DNA of 64,000 nucleotides from Annona cherimola (GCA_030490835.1 CM059971.1:75410224-75474223); one strand, 5' to 3'; counted from the stretch's first letter, positions 1 through 13,500 are shown. Numbers and translations are program-made. The notes: generated by a model not told the origin, from the sequence alone.

Positions 1-755
1 GACGCTTGGATGCCAAGTTGTAGATGCCCCGATGTGCGCGCCTAAGGTGTGAGGTTTCAATGACCCAACCGAATTTTGCTGATATTTTGGTTTGGTGTAC
101 TGAGTTCCTTGTTCAGCACGGGAATGCGGGGAAGATCTCGAAGTCTGGGCTTGTGGATGGTCATCTGGTTCCACGTTGGACCAAACCGCCGCCGTTTTTT
201 TGTGAAGATCAACGTGGATGCGCGCAGTTACGCGAGTATGGATAAGTTTGGGTGTGCAGCTGTTATTAGAGACTCACATGGCGATTTTGTCGCGGCTTCT
301 GGTTGGAAACGGAATGGGGTAAGGGACTCACTTTTCACGGAAGCTACGACTTTCCTTTTGGGGATACGATGGGCAACCCAGCAGGGTCTTAATCAAGTGC
401 AATTTGAAACCGATTCTCTCATCCTTTACAATTTCATATCTAATTCAGATCCTATTTCCTCGGAGGTAGGGTTTATCATTGATGAGATTAGGTCAATCTT
501 CACTTGCAATGCCTCCTTTTCGGCTCATCATGTGCTTCGGCAAGGTAATGCAGTTGCTCATTCCTTAGCTGAATTAATTTTGGTTTCTTCCGAGGACTAT
601 CAGTCCTGGTGGGGTAATCCACCTGTTGCTATTTGTAGGAACATTTGTACAGATAAATTTTTGGCAATGAATCGCTTGGATCATTCTCTTTCTACTCCTG
701 TCAATGCTGACGGGGAGTAGGAATGGAGTGATTCTTCTTTATCAAAAAAAAAAAA
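1..755 (+). mobile_element. LINE 3' end: RNase H domain pseudogene with poly-A tail
   Basis: This is the 3' terminus of a plant L1-type LINE that enters from outside the window. The frame from about 190 to 717 gives an RNase H domain of the plant LINE type. Visible landmarks are the first catalytic Asp in KINVDAR, a Glu in FTEATTF, an Asp in FETDS, and the C-terminal HHVLRQGNAVAHSLAE motif. Upstream coding (24-200) lies in another frame, and the switch falls at the T-run near 197-203, so a frameshift breaks the ORF. The stop at 718 is followed by a short 3' UTR and an A-rich tail (about 744-755). The protein closely matches the inverted copy at 3511-4682, down to the shared TDxFLAMNxLD tail. 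Identification is firm; the frameshift makes it non-functional. Confidence 0.85.
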
Positions 756-3510
756 GTACGTAGATTACTACTACTTGCATTAACTAAATAAGTATTTTGG
801 TACAGGAACTTCGGAAGTACTCAGCACACAAATTAAAAATACAAATTCTATGAAAGTAAATCTAAATTTGAACGCAATCTCATTATGAGATGATTATTTT
901 ACTTAGTACTTAAAGCTAAAGTAACTAACCTTTTTTTGGGCTCTAGCCGGTCAAGTTCAAAGTTGGAATTATTTTTATACCATTTTTATTTATCATTTAG
1001 GCATAAACATTTAAGTGCGTAGCTTTTTTTATAAAGATATTTATTCCATTTGTACATTACTTCATATTTAAGATTAAAATAGCTCATTAATAGAAATTTT
1101 AACTTTAGCGAGTTTTACATTTTAAATCACATAATGTAATGATCATTACGTTTTAAGTGATAGAGTGTAAAATTGCCTTAATATATTCATTCTGATTTCT
1201 ACTTATGTAGATCTTCACTTCTATGCAGTTCTATTCGTTTTCTCATTTTGATGAACAATGAATTTTTTTTTCATCCATGCGCATGTAACATTATTTATAT
1301 TATTATAAAAATCTGAACTTTTTCTAATATTATTGTGCACGATCCATTCACAAGTGTTTAATAAAATAATATGATGCTAAATAAAAATTTAAAATTTATT
1401 TTCAATATCTGAACCATCTAAAATATAATTACTTTGTAAATAAATAATTTTTAAAATATTATTACATTATAATGCATATATAAGGATGAATTAAGATCTC
1501 GTGCACATCCTTGACTTGCATGAAACCATGTCTTTTTTGTTAAATAAATAATACTAAATACAATGAATGGAATAAATTGTCACCAATCATTATAAAGTGA
1601 AAAATAAAATGGGTTTATATAAAATTGCTTTTGTGTAATTGCATAGATGCAATGTTCATTGTAAATATCCTGTGTTACATGTATATTTGACATTTTTTGA
1701 AAATAAATGGTTTTATATGACTTCACGGTTGTTAGGCGCCGAGGTAAACGTAAAGGTGTAATGTCTCGTTTGACCTTGTTCCAATTGATGGGGGTATTAT
1801 TTTATTTTTTGGGATTGTAAGGATTATATATGTACTGATTTGTAATATCATGTATATATAATATATACATGAATCGAAAAATAGTTATCATCCAATAAAA
1901 AATGGTTATATATGGGTTATTTTAAATTGGGATGCTTGGAATAAACTCTACGATACATGCAAAAAGCGGTAGGTAAAAATTTAAAAGAACTTTTGGAAAA
2001 TATTTCAATTCTCCAGAGCCAAAACAGTGCCAAAAGATGGATTCGGACTTCCCGGGGATGGTCCAATCAGTCGAGGAATCTGAAAAGATCAAGCGGATTT
2101 GGAACTTTTTTACAGTTGTTAATATTAATTCATAGTCAGTCGTCGACCACGCATTGAAGTCGGCCGATTATCGATGAGTTTTGGACAGAATACCTGCCGC
2201 CGGGACCAATTCATTTCAGCAACAGACTAAAGACAACATGGTCATTTTAAGACACTTCTGTCATGTTTGGGAGCATGCCATGGAATTATATTTTGCACAC
2301 AAGAAGAGAGGAGAGTTGTTGTGTATGGAGAAACAAATACAAATTTTAATATTATGAGCGAGAAAAGTAAGGTTGTTATATATTGAAAAATAAATTATTA
2401 ACTTATTATATTTTACTCATTTCGTTTAATTCCTCATCTTATGAATTCCATCTAATGAGATGAGATGCTTCTGAATCTTCTTCGGCATGCGTTGTTGTGG
2501 GATGATTGCAACTATTCTGATCAGTGGTGTTATTTACTTGGAAAATAAAAAAGTTACAATAGTTCTATTATGGGAAGAACATTTGACCATTATTTTCCTT
2601 ATATCCATTATATTTTAAAATTTTCTCACACACTCACAATATTTTATCCCCAAATTTTTCGACGCCCACACTAACACAGACTTCTTGAACACTGTTAGTT
2701 GCGCATGAAATTGACGATTTTGTCCTCAACGGTAATAAGGAAACCCACCAAATGGAATCACTCGGACTCTATTTTCCCTTCATCGAATTCCTCCTGCTGC
2801 AAACCTTAGTTTGTATTTGAGTATGTTTAGAAAATTTCAGAATTAAGAAAACAAAAGACGCATGCATGTGTTAGATCCATTAGCCCTAATTGATCAAATG
2901 TGATGGTAAGAGGAGCAGAGGAATTAGGAATAAAATATTATGGGCATCTAAGAAATTTTTTAAATGTCGTAGTAATGTAATAATTTTTCCTTTTGATATC
3001 GTCTTTATTTTTAAGATTTTATTGTAACATAAGCTTGGACTTTTATCAATGGGATTAAATCTTTGTTGGTGTAATATATCTACTTTTAATATATTGCGAT
3101 ATATGCAGAATGTACTTACACAAGGGACGTAATTCATTGTAAAAGAAGGGTTACAATGCATTGTATATTAACTATAATATGCATCTTAGAAAAATTTAAG
3201 AAGCTTGAATGAGATGAAGTGATGTGACAAGAATGAAGAATCACATTCACTTAAGTATCTTAGATCCTTTGGAACATGATCATAAGATGTGTAAGATGAA
3301 GTGAGAAGATTGTTTTCCTTTACTAAATGACAAACGGACCCTTAATGGAAATTTAACTATTTAAAGACATTTATCATATTATTTTTACATTCTAATTATT
3401 ATTCTACTTTATAAATTATTACTTTCACTTATTCTTTAATTATCAGCCCATTCACGTTACATCATTCTTACTTTTTAAAAAATTATATATTATATATTTT
3501 GGGACTCCTA
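756..3510. other. AT-rich intergenic DNA with MITE-like pieces
   Basis: No gene is supported here. About 1195-1650 resembles the AT-rich inverted-repeat units at 22.3-24.8 kb: a start like CTTCACTTCTATG and an end containing TAAATACAATGAATGGAAT. About 2255-2490 looks like another small element, with GGAGCATGCCATGGAATTAT on the left and a loosely inverted match around 2445-2475. A slightly GC-richer patch at 2010-2230 has no recognisable coding potential. The short open frames at 1957 and 2886 match nothing I know. Confidence 0.4.
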
Positions 3511-4682
3511 CTTTTTTTTTTTTTTTTTTTTTTTGATAACGGTTCTATTCTATACCTACCCTCTATCAATTTGAGAGAGAGTAGGGATAGAGAGATCCAA
3601 GTAATTCATAGCCAAAAAATTGTCTGTACAAATTTTCCCAACAACAGCGTTGGGGGGAGTACCCCACCACGACAGACAGTTTGTGGTGGACACCGCAGCA
3701 AGATCAGCAAGGGAATGCGCCACCGCGTTTCCCTGTCTTAAAACATGATGTACAGAAAAGGACGCATTTTCTCTAAGAATAGATCTAATATCATCAATGA
3801 TAAGACCCGCAGGGGAGGATAGAGGCTCATCATTGGATAGGTAAGCAGAAAGCAGAAGAGAGTCCGTCTCAAATAGAGCAAATCTGATTTTTAGTTGAAC
3901 GGCCCACTTGATCCCCAGCAAAAAGGCGGTCGCTTCAGAGAACAACGGCTCACAAGACCCATGACGATTCCATCCCCGTGCAGCAATAAAAAGCCCCTTA
4001 GAATCCCTAATCACAGCCGCACAGCCAAAACCATCCATAACCCCCCGATTGCGAGCATCCATATTAATCTTGACAAAACCAAGAGGCGGTCTGAGCCATC
4101 TAGTAACAAATGCTCGTGTAAGCATCCCCGATTGGATTTGCGCCTTCGCCGTATTGAATTGGTTGCGAAATTCCGTACACCAAGCAATGGTATCAGAAAT
4201 ACGCGGTAAAGATCCATCCACCCTAAGCTTGTTTCTTAGAAACCAGATCCTCCAACAGCACAAGATAAATAAACCCAAGTCGTCATGTCTCTTAGCCTGT
4301 ACCCGAGCTTCCAAAATCTCCAAAACAGTCGCCCCATGAGGACCCGGACCAGCCGCAACCAAACACACCCCACCAGTCACAGCACAATCCAAGAACAAGT
4401 GATTTATATTTTCCAACTCAATTCCACAGAAAGTGCAGCATGTATCAATATCAATGCCCCTATGATTCAGATTCAGACGAGTTGGAAGAGCGTCCCTTGC
4501 AAGCCGCCATCCAAAGATAAGCACCTTTTTGGGTAATGGCAGTCGCCAGATTGCCCTAAAGATTTCCGGGGCACAAGGGGGTGCTGTCCCCAAACATAGT
4601 AATCTGTAAGCCGACCTTACCGAGTAACGACCGTTAGGTTCATGGGTCCAGTATAGACAGTCATCAGTATTTTGTCCTAATT
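3511..4682 (-). mobile_element. 5'-truncated LINE copy: zf-RVT plus RNase H, open frame
   Basis: This is the same LINE family as 1-755, in inverted orientation. A 23-base T-run at 3512-3534 marks the poly-A tail of the minus-strand element. The open frame 3556-4743 (395 aa) is uninterrupted; its first ~22 residues derive from flanking DNA. LINE coding starts near the GQNTDDCLYWTHEPNGRYSV segment. A zf-RVT region follows (ARDALPTRLNLNHRG, then a CxFCG...H..C cluster), then an RNase H domain with Asp in KINMDAR, Glu in FSEATAF, Asp in FETDS and the HHVLRQGNAVAHSLAD motif. The copy is 5'-truncated, lacking endonuclease and reverse transcriptase, so it cannot move by itself. No target-site duplication is evident. 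A host-used protein is possible but unsupported. Confidence 0.85.
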
Positions 4683-4919
4683 TGATGATTAAATCAAAAT
4701 CTAATTTATTTATTTTATTTAAATTTTTATACCAAAAAATCATTTGGATTAAAGTTTTACAGAGGTCATAATTGCTTAAAATATTTATATTATATGCAAA
4801 ATGATGATTAAATAAAAATCTAATCTATTTATTTTATTTAAAATTATTTATCATACAAAAAATCATTTGGATTAAAGTTTTGCATGGGTCATAATTACTT
4901 AAAAATATTTATATCATAT
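4682..4919. repeat. Tandem duplication, two ~118-bp AT-rich units
   Basis: Unit 1 (about 4682-4799) and unit 2 (about 4800-4919) share the order TTATTTATTTTATTTAAA, then AAAAAATCATTTGGATTAAA, then GGTCATAATT, with few differences. It abuts the truncated 5' end of the minus-strand LINE, so it was the target or formed at insertion. Confidence 0.75.
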
Positions 4920-5122
4920 ACAAAATATGGAAATAACTTAGATGCATTTACAGATTTCTTGGAATATTAGGATAATTCCCAAAATTATTTAAATGTAAAA
5001 AGAATATTTTGTATGCTATAAATGTTGAATTTTCAAGTAATATACAAACTAAATAATTTTATTATGTTAATTTTGCAATTTTACCACTTTTATCAAAATG
5101 CCCATTGCAAATATTTGATTTA

Positions 5123-5390
5123 GGGGATGTTTGATAATGTAAATGTGGGTGAGATTTTAGGATGAAATGAGAAATGGAAAAAAGAATATTTTAAAAATGA
5201 CGTGATTGATATAAAATAATAAGAATAAAATTAGAATAAATAGCATAGTCGGAATTAAAAATGATCAGAATATAAATGTAAAGTTGAAAATATAGAGTTA
5301 TTAGGTTGTTAAATCATGATTGAGAAAATGCGGTGTAGATGCTCTTGCCACCACTTCCCATCCCATGCTATTGTTGGTGTTTTCTAGGCA
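5123..5390. mobile_element. Degenerate Tourist-like MITE
   Basis: It begins GGGGATGTTTGATAATG after TTA. The interior shares the GTGATTGATATxAAATAATA motif and a CCCATGCTAT segment near the far end with the better preserved copy at 58548-58819. The right terminus is degraded, so the end is approximate. No coding capacity. Confidence 0.5.
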
Positions 5391-5444
5391 TTTTCTTAGG
5401 TTTGAGATGAAACTTGATTTTTTACTTATGAAAATTTTAAAGGA

Positions 5445-5800
5445 CACTAGTTCAATGCACATGGGTGTACTTCACCTTTTTTATTTTTTTGAAACTTTTT
5501 TCATTAAAATCTTAAGTTAAGTATATTTAATATGTGTATAAATTTTTACCATTTTTGAAGATTTTTAGATTTTTTGGATTTTTTATGACCAGTGACATTT
5601 TTAGTAATTTTACTAAAAATGCCACTGATTTTAAAAAATTCAAAAAAATATTTAAAAATCTCCAAAAATGATAAAAATTTATGCATATGTTAAAGACACT
5701 TAGATTAATAGTTGTGTAAAAAAATTTTCAAAAAAAATAAGTGAAGTACACCTGAATGCACTGAAGCTCAGTGCGCCTGGGCGCATTGAAACAACTCTCA
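5445..5800. mobile_element. Foldback MITE, GTGCACCCGGGTGCA family, copy 1
   Basis: Long imperfect inverted repeat. The left end has TTCAATGCACATGGGTGTAC; the right end has GTACACCTGAATGCACTGAA and then CAGTGCGCCTGGGCGCATTG. The AT-rich interior is itself near-palindromic, with AATTTTTACCATTTTTGAAG opposite CCAAAAATGATAAAAATTT. The same ends and interior recur at 12727-13113 and 52826-53190. Confidence 0.65.
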
Positions 5801-7260
5801 ATTTTAAAATGCAAACGTTGGGTTGGATTTTAATATAATCACAAAAGTGGGCTAGCCACATCGAATTTTTACGTGTATCCATACCATAGTATTTGGCTCT
5901 ATTTTGAACTTTGTCGTTCATAAAATGGATCCAAATGATTGACATTCAAAGTGTACCCTCATTATAATTTTTATATTTATTTTTACTTTTACCCAAGAGA
6001 TCTAAAAATCCATAGCATAAATTATATTTTAAAAAAGGAACAATTTCCAATAACAGAAACAATAGAGAGTACACTTACTTAGAACACTGGTAATAGAAGG
6101 AATTTTTAAAACAATTAAAATATGATATACCGCAATTTTGGGAAGTAAAAATGGAGGGAAGAAGGGCATGAAATGGACCTAGAAAAATATAACATTTCCG
6201 GACGTAATTAAATCCTTCATCATACCAACGGCATCGGAGGCTTATAAAGTCGGATGAATGTGATGACTGCAAACCTACCATTTTAAGAGTCTAATAATTT
6301 GGACAGTTAAAGGCCTAAAGCTGTTCTGGGTTCTAGTCCAAAATTTAGTTAGATCCTGACTCGGATGGTCCAAAATTAATGAAAATAATAAAATTTTGTG
6401 GTCCGTGAGTGTACTGTGGATCTTGATGATGCTGACCATGGGATGATGGGAATTTCCATTTCTCTACCCCAAAAAATTAAGAGTTTTTTTAATAACTTGA
6501 ATATATGAAAAATATGGATAATTTGCAAATATATTTATTTAGCTTGATCATAATTGTTAATATTTTCATCTAGTTTTAAAAATTACAAATAATTTTTATA
6601 TAATTTAATTATAATTATAAATATACTTATACTATTATGATGTTGTTACTTTTCTGTCACAACGTGAATATATTCCTAAAGATATGCAAATGGTGAAGTT
6701 ATGTTAGAGTTGTTTACCATTTTTATAATTTTTAAAGTTATACGGTTATACTTGCAGTTATAATTAAACTATATAAGTATATTTATAAATTATTCAAATT
6801 TTAAACATGAGATAATATTAAAAGTACACCCATCAAATTTTTTTTAAATTTTATTTTCATGATCGTCTCATAATCTTTTAACAGAAGTAGCTGTTATTGA
6901 GATTTGACCCCAATAATAGGAGCTAGGCTGTTATAACTGCATTTTTTCCATCATTTCCGCGGTCTGGAAAAAGCTACAGACGACAATGCAGTAGAAAATC
7001 ATGAGTCTAGCCCAGCCCGGCCGAGCGGAACCGAGGACAGGGAAAAGAAAATCACACGAGCACTGCAGGCAGCTGTAGTGCAGGCTGCAGAGCATCCCAC
7101 CAAAGCTCGAGACTCGAGTCAAAATGGCTTCCCCTTTATAAAAACTAAAAAAAAAAGCTTGAAACGGAAAGCAAAAGAGGGGGAAAAAAAAAGCTGAGAG
7201 TCTCAGTGCCAAGCGATATCAATCATATCCTCTTCTCCGCTCTAAACCCGACTCTTCCCT
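5801..7260. other. Intergenic and upstream region of the kinase gene
   Basis: No supported ORF. 6480-6850 is very AT-rich. From about 6940 to 7250 base composition rises, as is common just upstream of plant genes, so this stretch probably holds the proximal promoter of the gene at 7579. No specific transcription-factor sites are claimed. Confidence 0.4.
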
Positions 7261-7263
7261 TCC

Positions 7264-7270
7264 TATAAAT
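7264..7270 (+). promoter_or_regulatory. Probable TATA box of the CDK-like kinase gene
   Basis: TATAAAT lies about 315 bp upstream of the start codon and just before a pyrimidine-rich tract (7279-7315, CT-rich), a usual layout for plant promoters and leaders. The transcription start would be near 7295-7305 by spacing; this is inferred. Confidence 0.55.
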
Positions 7271-7451
7271 ATTAAATACCTTCCTTCTCTCTCTTTCTCT
7301 TTCTCTTTCTCTTTCGAGAAAGCGAAGAATCACACCAGCACTCTTCGTCTCCCTCTGTCAACTTGCTTTCTGCTTCAGCACGACGGAAAACCCTAGAGAC
7401 GCGTTCAGTTCCTGGAGGTTCATTTGCTGCTGAAATTCTTCTTGATCTGGA

Positions 7452-7549
7452 ATGAAGTCTCGATGAAATGGACGGCGAGGAGGAAGATTTGCCAGCGGAG
7501 AGCCGGATCGGCTGCGATTTCAGCTGCGGTGGTTGTCTGGTGTGAGTGA
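7452..7549 (+). promoter_or_regulatory. Cluster of upstream ORFs in the 5' leader
   Basis: Three upstream ATGs fall within 20 bases. 7452-7466 encodes four residues. 7463-7549 encodes 28 residues. 7468-7545 encodes 25 residues. All terminate before the main ATG at 7579, so they could reduce initiation or support reinitiation at the kinase start. This assumes the leader begins near 7300 and is unspliced. Confidence 0.5.
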
Positions 7550-7578
7550 GAAGGGCAGCGAGGGCGTCAGGGTAAAAA

Positions 7579-10500
7579 ATGGGCTGCGTTTTCTGCAAGG
7601 GTTCTGCTATAGAGGACAGTCGCGAGAGCCCCAAGGAGAGAGTGCCGCCGAGCAAGTACACGACGAATGGGCGGATTGCGGCCGCGGCGTCTTCGTCGTC
7701 CTCTTCGCTGAGGAAGGAGGAAATTGTGCATGGGAAGGGCGGGGTGGACGGCTGCGATGGGAGGGTGGTGGTGATTGAGAAGAAGCAGAACAATGGTGTG
7801 ATTCAGGCGGATGGGGAGATTTCCGGGAGGAAGAGAGAAAGGCACACGTATGATCGGCATCTGAGTATAGGGACTCTCCCCAAGGCGTCGGAAGGTGAGC
7901 ATGTTGCGGCGGGTTGGCCTGCCTGGCTGGTGGCTGTGGCCGGCGAGGCAATCAGGGGGTGGGTTCCACGGCGAGCGGATTCTTTCGAGAAGCTCGATAA
8001 AGTAGGCTTCTCTTGATTCCTTTTTTCCCTCCTCCTTATTTTGGGTGTTGATTTGTAGCCTGATGGGCATACTCTTCTTTGGTGACTTGTGAGTGGATCT
8101 CGGAATTTCTTTGATCTTTAAATGGGCGGAGTACAAAGGACCGCTGGAGAGGTTTTTATCTTTCTGTTGGTTAGAGTTTGTTTCGTCAAAAGCTGATATA
8201 TCAACTCCAGTCAGCTGTGTGAATTTACTAACCTCGGTTCGAATAATCTTTGTCGTTGATCCTGCTCAGTGATCTCCTCTAATCATCTGCATAAATCATG
8301 GTCTGAGCTTGATCTCAAATGCAGTTCCTTCCTGAGTGGCAAAAAGATTCTTCATGGAGAGGACTGCTGAGATACTGAATGTTTAAGGTACAGTGATGGA
8401 AAAGAGAATTGAACTTTTGAACCATCATCATGCTTAAGAAACCCAACTGACAGTAATATTTTCGTTCTTAGTGATAACAGCCAGTCTTGACCAACCAATA
8501 AAATACATATCATGATGTCAATGGCCCTGTTACAAGTTACAACCTGCGCATACTAAGGACGGCCCTTTTGCAACTTCTGATTGGAGAAATTTGCAGTAAT
8601 ATTTCGTTTTAATTATAATAGACTGTCTTGACCAACCAATAAAATACGTGACAGGATGTCAATGGCCCTGTTATTGCCAGTGCAAACTAAGGATGGTCCT
8701 TTCGCAACTTACAATTGGGGGAATTTGCAGGGCATTCTTAGAAGATTACCACACCTACATTTGTTTTTTGGGTCCCAATCAGAATTTTCTAAAAGGGGTC
8801 TTCTGATCCCGTTCATATGTCATAGTTTCCAGATTTCTGGACATTCTTTGAATCAAAAGTTGAACAATTTGGTTACGCTCAGTCATGAATATATTATTTT
8901 TTGCCTATTTACAAAATGGCAGTGGTTATAACTGGTGTACTGATGATTTATAAACTGAACTTGTGTAGTTAGCCGTCTCTCTCAGCACCAGTGTCTCTCC
9001 AGAAAAAATCTAAGCAGTTCCCCCTTAAGAATTAGTCAATTTTCTATTGGGGCAGCATGCCAATGGAAGCTAGATGGGTTAACTTCCATAAATGATGCAC
9101 CTATTGGAACTTCATAGAATGAAACTGTGGTGAAGCTTCTACATTGTCCTGTGTCAATTATTTGAAATGAGCTTGTGCTTTGATATGATTAATGACAAGC
9201 TTCAAGTTAAGAAAGGTTGAATCACCAAGCTACAGATTGTTTATAATATTGCATAATATGTGACAATCAAAAGCAGACCGTGCCATGAGCTTCAGCTGCT
9301 TTAGAATTTTAACTTTTCTCTACTATGTTTATGCACTTGTCAATATGGTACTCTGTTTTTGTTCGCATCTTTTTGTCCTCTTCATTATTGACTACTTCAT
9401 TTCCCATTATGTTTCAAGCTATCTTATATTAAAGAGATTTCCATTTTTCGCAAATGCACGCATGCAGACAGCCAGACACTGAGATGATGTCTTTTCTGAT
9501 CATGTTTTTGTTTTTGTTTTTGTTTTTTTTTCCAGATAGGCCAAGGGACTTATAGTAATGTTTACAGGGCTCGTGATCTTGATAACGGAAAAGTCGTTGC
9601 TTTGAAAAAAGTACGATTTGATAATCTTGAGCCTGAAAGTGTTCGTTTCATGGCCAGGGAGATTCACATTCTTCGAAGACTTGATCACCCAAATATAATA
9701 AAGTTGGAAGGCTTGGTGACATCACGGATGTCTTGCAGCTTGTACCTTGTTTTTGAATACATGGAGCATGATCTTGCTGGGTTAGCTTCTTGTCCGGGTA
9801 TACAGTTTTCAGAGCCTCAGGTATATGTTGTGGTGTCTGTTTTGCACCGAACGACTGTTTTCTTGTGATACTTCACCATTTTGAACTCAGTTTGTTTTTG
9901 TTTTCTTCTAATTCTCCCTCCCTCCCTTTGGGTCCTCACACTTGTATTTAAGAGTTAAGACGATGCTTTTGTGAATTTAGGGCTGGGATATGCTGTCCAA
10001 GGCCCTGTTTCGCTAAGTTTTTCCTTGCAACTGATGCACTTGTCCAATATGTAATGTGATAATTTCAAATCTTGTTTAGCTGTTGTCAGCTTTGTCTTTG
10101 GCTACTTTATTAACTACGGAAATTAGCAATAAGAGCGTGGAATAAGCACTGAATAGAGAAGTAGCAAATTCTTGCTTCCCTGCGAAGTGCTGAGACATAT
10201 TCTCAGAAGAAAAATGGGTAGCCTATCTGCATACTCAAACGAAGCCTAAATCCATGTTCCTCTCATGTCCTGGAGGGGTCTTCCATTCATGATTTTCCCT
10301 ATGAATCTACTGTTTGTGCCCAAAGCATGCCTGTAAATTGGCCTTTCATGGTATGGGGCCAAGGTATATGTTTTGCAGCCTGTAAGGGTTAGGCTACCCT
10401 TGCAGTCAGACATAAAATGCAGGGAATTGACTAATGCTTTTTTGGCCTTAGTTGGGTTCCCTGAGCCAACTTTGGGTGTTGTTAATTTTCGTTTACTAAT

Positions 10501-13500
10501 ATGTGACTTTCTAGGCTAAACATTATTATGCTGTGTGTCGATTGTGTATATTATCCCAAAGGTCATTCTCCAGTGTGCCCTAAAAATAGCATGAATTGGA
10601 CTTGACAGGTTAAATGTTACATGCAACAATTGCTCCAAGGACTTGACCACTGTCATAGTCTCAATATTCTACATCGAGACATCAAGGGTTCAAATCTTCT
10701 AATCGACAACAATGGTGTCTTGAAGATAGCTGATTTTGGCTTGGCTAGCTTTTTTGATCCAGATCGAAGGCATCCATTGACTAGTCGTGTTGTTACTTTG
10801 TGGTATCGCCCTCCTGAACTTCTACTTGGGGCTACTGATTATGGGGTTGCAGTGGACTTATGGAGTGCTGGATGTATATTAGCAGAATTATATGCTGGCA
10901 AACCTATCATGCCCGGAAGAACGGAGGTAGTTTGCCTGTACCGTTTATATAAAAAATAATTCGTTATATATATTTTTTTAAAAAATTTTATGCTTTGTTT
11001 CTCAGTCTTAAAAAATTGCTAGTTTCTGGTCTTCTTTCCTACTCAGCATCTTGAATATATTCTTTATGGTTTTCCTTTTTTTTTCCCTTGTTCTTCTATT
11101 ATCTGTTTTGTTTCAGAAAATGGGTGCATTGATCAGGTCAGGGGTAATCCAGTTCTAACTCGTTAAACATTTTGGTTATGTTTTGGTGCTAGGCCCAAGT
11201 CATTAGTGTGTTTCGGTTTTCCATTTTGGCCACAAGGAACTAAGTGTTGCAATCACCAGTTCACTGGAACAGGCCAGGATATTCCACTGGGCATAAAGGA
11301 TATTTCCTTGGTATTTTACCTGGATTTCTTAAAAGTGCTCTGGTGTCTTGTCATGAGCTTTCATGACATAGATATAATTTGCATTCCGGGGATGGGTCTT
11401 GTAATTGTAATGGGGAACCAAGCATCACACTCATTGAGTTACTGGTTCAGTGGAAGAGGTTCCACCATGCCTCAAGAATATTTCATCAGCAATTTACCTG
11501 GATCTCATAAAGATGTGCCGGTATCATGCATCATGAGCTTTCATGACATTGATATAATTTGTATTGTTCCTCAGGTCTTGTAATGATAATAGATGGAAAT
11601 GTCTACCTGTTGTCTTTGCCTGCTTATCAGACCAAATAGAAATTTTCACTTGCATCACTTGTCTAGAAACCTTCATATCATTACATGTCTTTCTTGACAA
11701 TGACCACATCCTTTGACTAATCACAGTTTTGCCTTCTGTTTCCTATAACAATGAGAGGTACTGACTTTTTCTCCTACTGGACTCTAACAGTAATCAACTA
11801 ATTTCTCCACTAGTTCTTGGTTTTACAGTTAAGGCTGAATTGAATGCTTGTAGCTCTGACAACAGTTGATTTTTGGTTAAGTTTCCCCATACCTATGCAG
11901 ATCTGCATCTGCTCTATGTGGCCTACATATTTGAATTAGAATCTTCTAATCCTTGGCCAGATCTGATGGCTGTTGGGTTGATCTGTCTCATTTCTACCTA
12001 CATGCTACATTGAAAATTTTAAAGGGTTGTAACATGCTACAACATTAATTTTTGTTGTAGCCGAATTTGGGGCAAACAGTTTGTTAAACTAATCTAATTA
12101 GCAGCATTACGGGTGTTTATGTTAATGGATGCAGTTTAGGTCTGAATAGTTAAAAGCTTGTTAGGTGTGCTTGGCCCTTTGATCAAATGCCATCATTATC
12201 ATCATCTTAAGCTGTTTTCCCCCCATTTGGGGTCAATTGAATGGATCTTGTTGCATCATTCTTTGTGATCATGAACTATGCTTCAGTAATATCTGACATC
12301 TTCATATCTTGTTTAATTACTTTATTCACTTTTTTTTTTTAGTCTTCCTCTCGTTCTCTTATTGCCTTTTATTTGAAACTCAACTCTGTTAACTAGTGTC
12401 ATTTTAGGCCTTTGTTTAACAGGCCTAAACCACCTTAGTCTGCTTTTCCTCATTTGATTACATATTGGCTTCACCTTAGATCTTCTTAGATTACTTCATT
12501 TCTAATTTTGTCTTTTTATGTTTTACCACTCATCCATCTTAACATTCTCATTTGTGCTATATTCATTCTATGTATAGGTTGTTCTTAAATTGCCTAACAT
12601 TCTGCCCATATAGTATTACCGGTCTAATTGCCGTCTTATAAAATTTTCTTTTTAATTTAATTGGAACTTGTTGGTCATATAAAATTCTTGAAGCATTCTA
12701 CCATTTGTTCCTTCTTGTTGAAAAGAGTAATGCACCTAGGTGCATTAAAACTTAAGTGCACCCGGGTGCAAAACCGATTAAAAAATTTTTTTTGGAATTT
12801 TTTTTATAAAATTACTAACCTAGGTGTATTTAACATATGTATTAAGTTCTATCATTTTTGAAGATGTGTATATATATTTTTAATCTTTAAAAACACAAAG
12901 GGGTTTTAGTCATTTTACTTGACTAAGATACTCCTGTTTTTAAAAATAAAAAAATATATACATATAAATATATCTAAAAATAATAAAATTTGACATATAG
13001 ATTAAATACACCTAAATTAGCAGTTATATAAAAAAAATAAAAAAAACTTTTAAAAATGGGTTTTGCATCTGGGTGTACTTAAGTTTCAATGCACCCAGGT
13101 GCACCGAATCACAACTCTATTGAAAATGTTGGATCCTTACAAATGTTGTTGCTGATATTGTTGGGCATAATGTCTTCTAGAAAATTTAGAGGACCTGTAG
13201 AGGAGAGCGTAGGCAGAGGTTTATCCATATTTCATCAGACAATAACAAATTTAACCATGGTGATTAGTTCCTGTAATTTGCTGTTGTCGATGCTGCATTT
13301 GGTTGTACTCTAGATTATTGGTATGGAAAGATTGTCCTATTTGTATGCTAACTACATATCAATTTGCTGCATCCTTGTTTCTTGAGGTTATCTGGCTATC
13401 CCCATATGCTAGTCATCTTATTTTAGGTGAGGCAATCATTGCTTTAGTTTCTTCTCGCATTATCTTGGTTGCATGCATATATCCTATGCGATGATGGTAA

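Noticed and set aside
7567..8136. Minus-strand ORFs of 114-189 aa over exon 1 of the kinase
   Set aside because: Antisense shadows of a GC-rich exon with biased composition; no domain, while the plus frame has conserved family motifs.
11206..11583. 125-aa ORF inside intron 3
   Set aside because: Lies in a duplicated intronic segment; the flanking exons splice cleanly without it.
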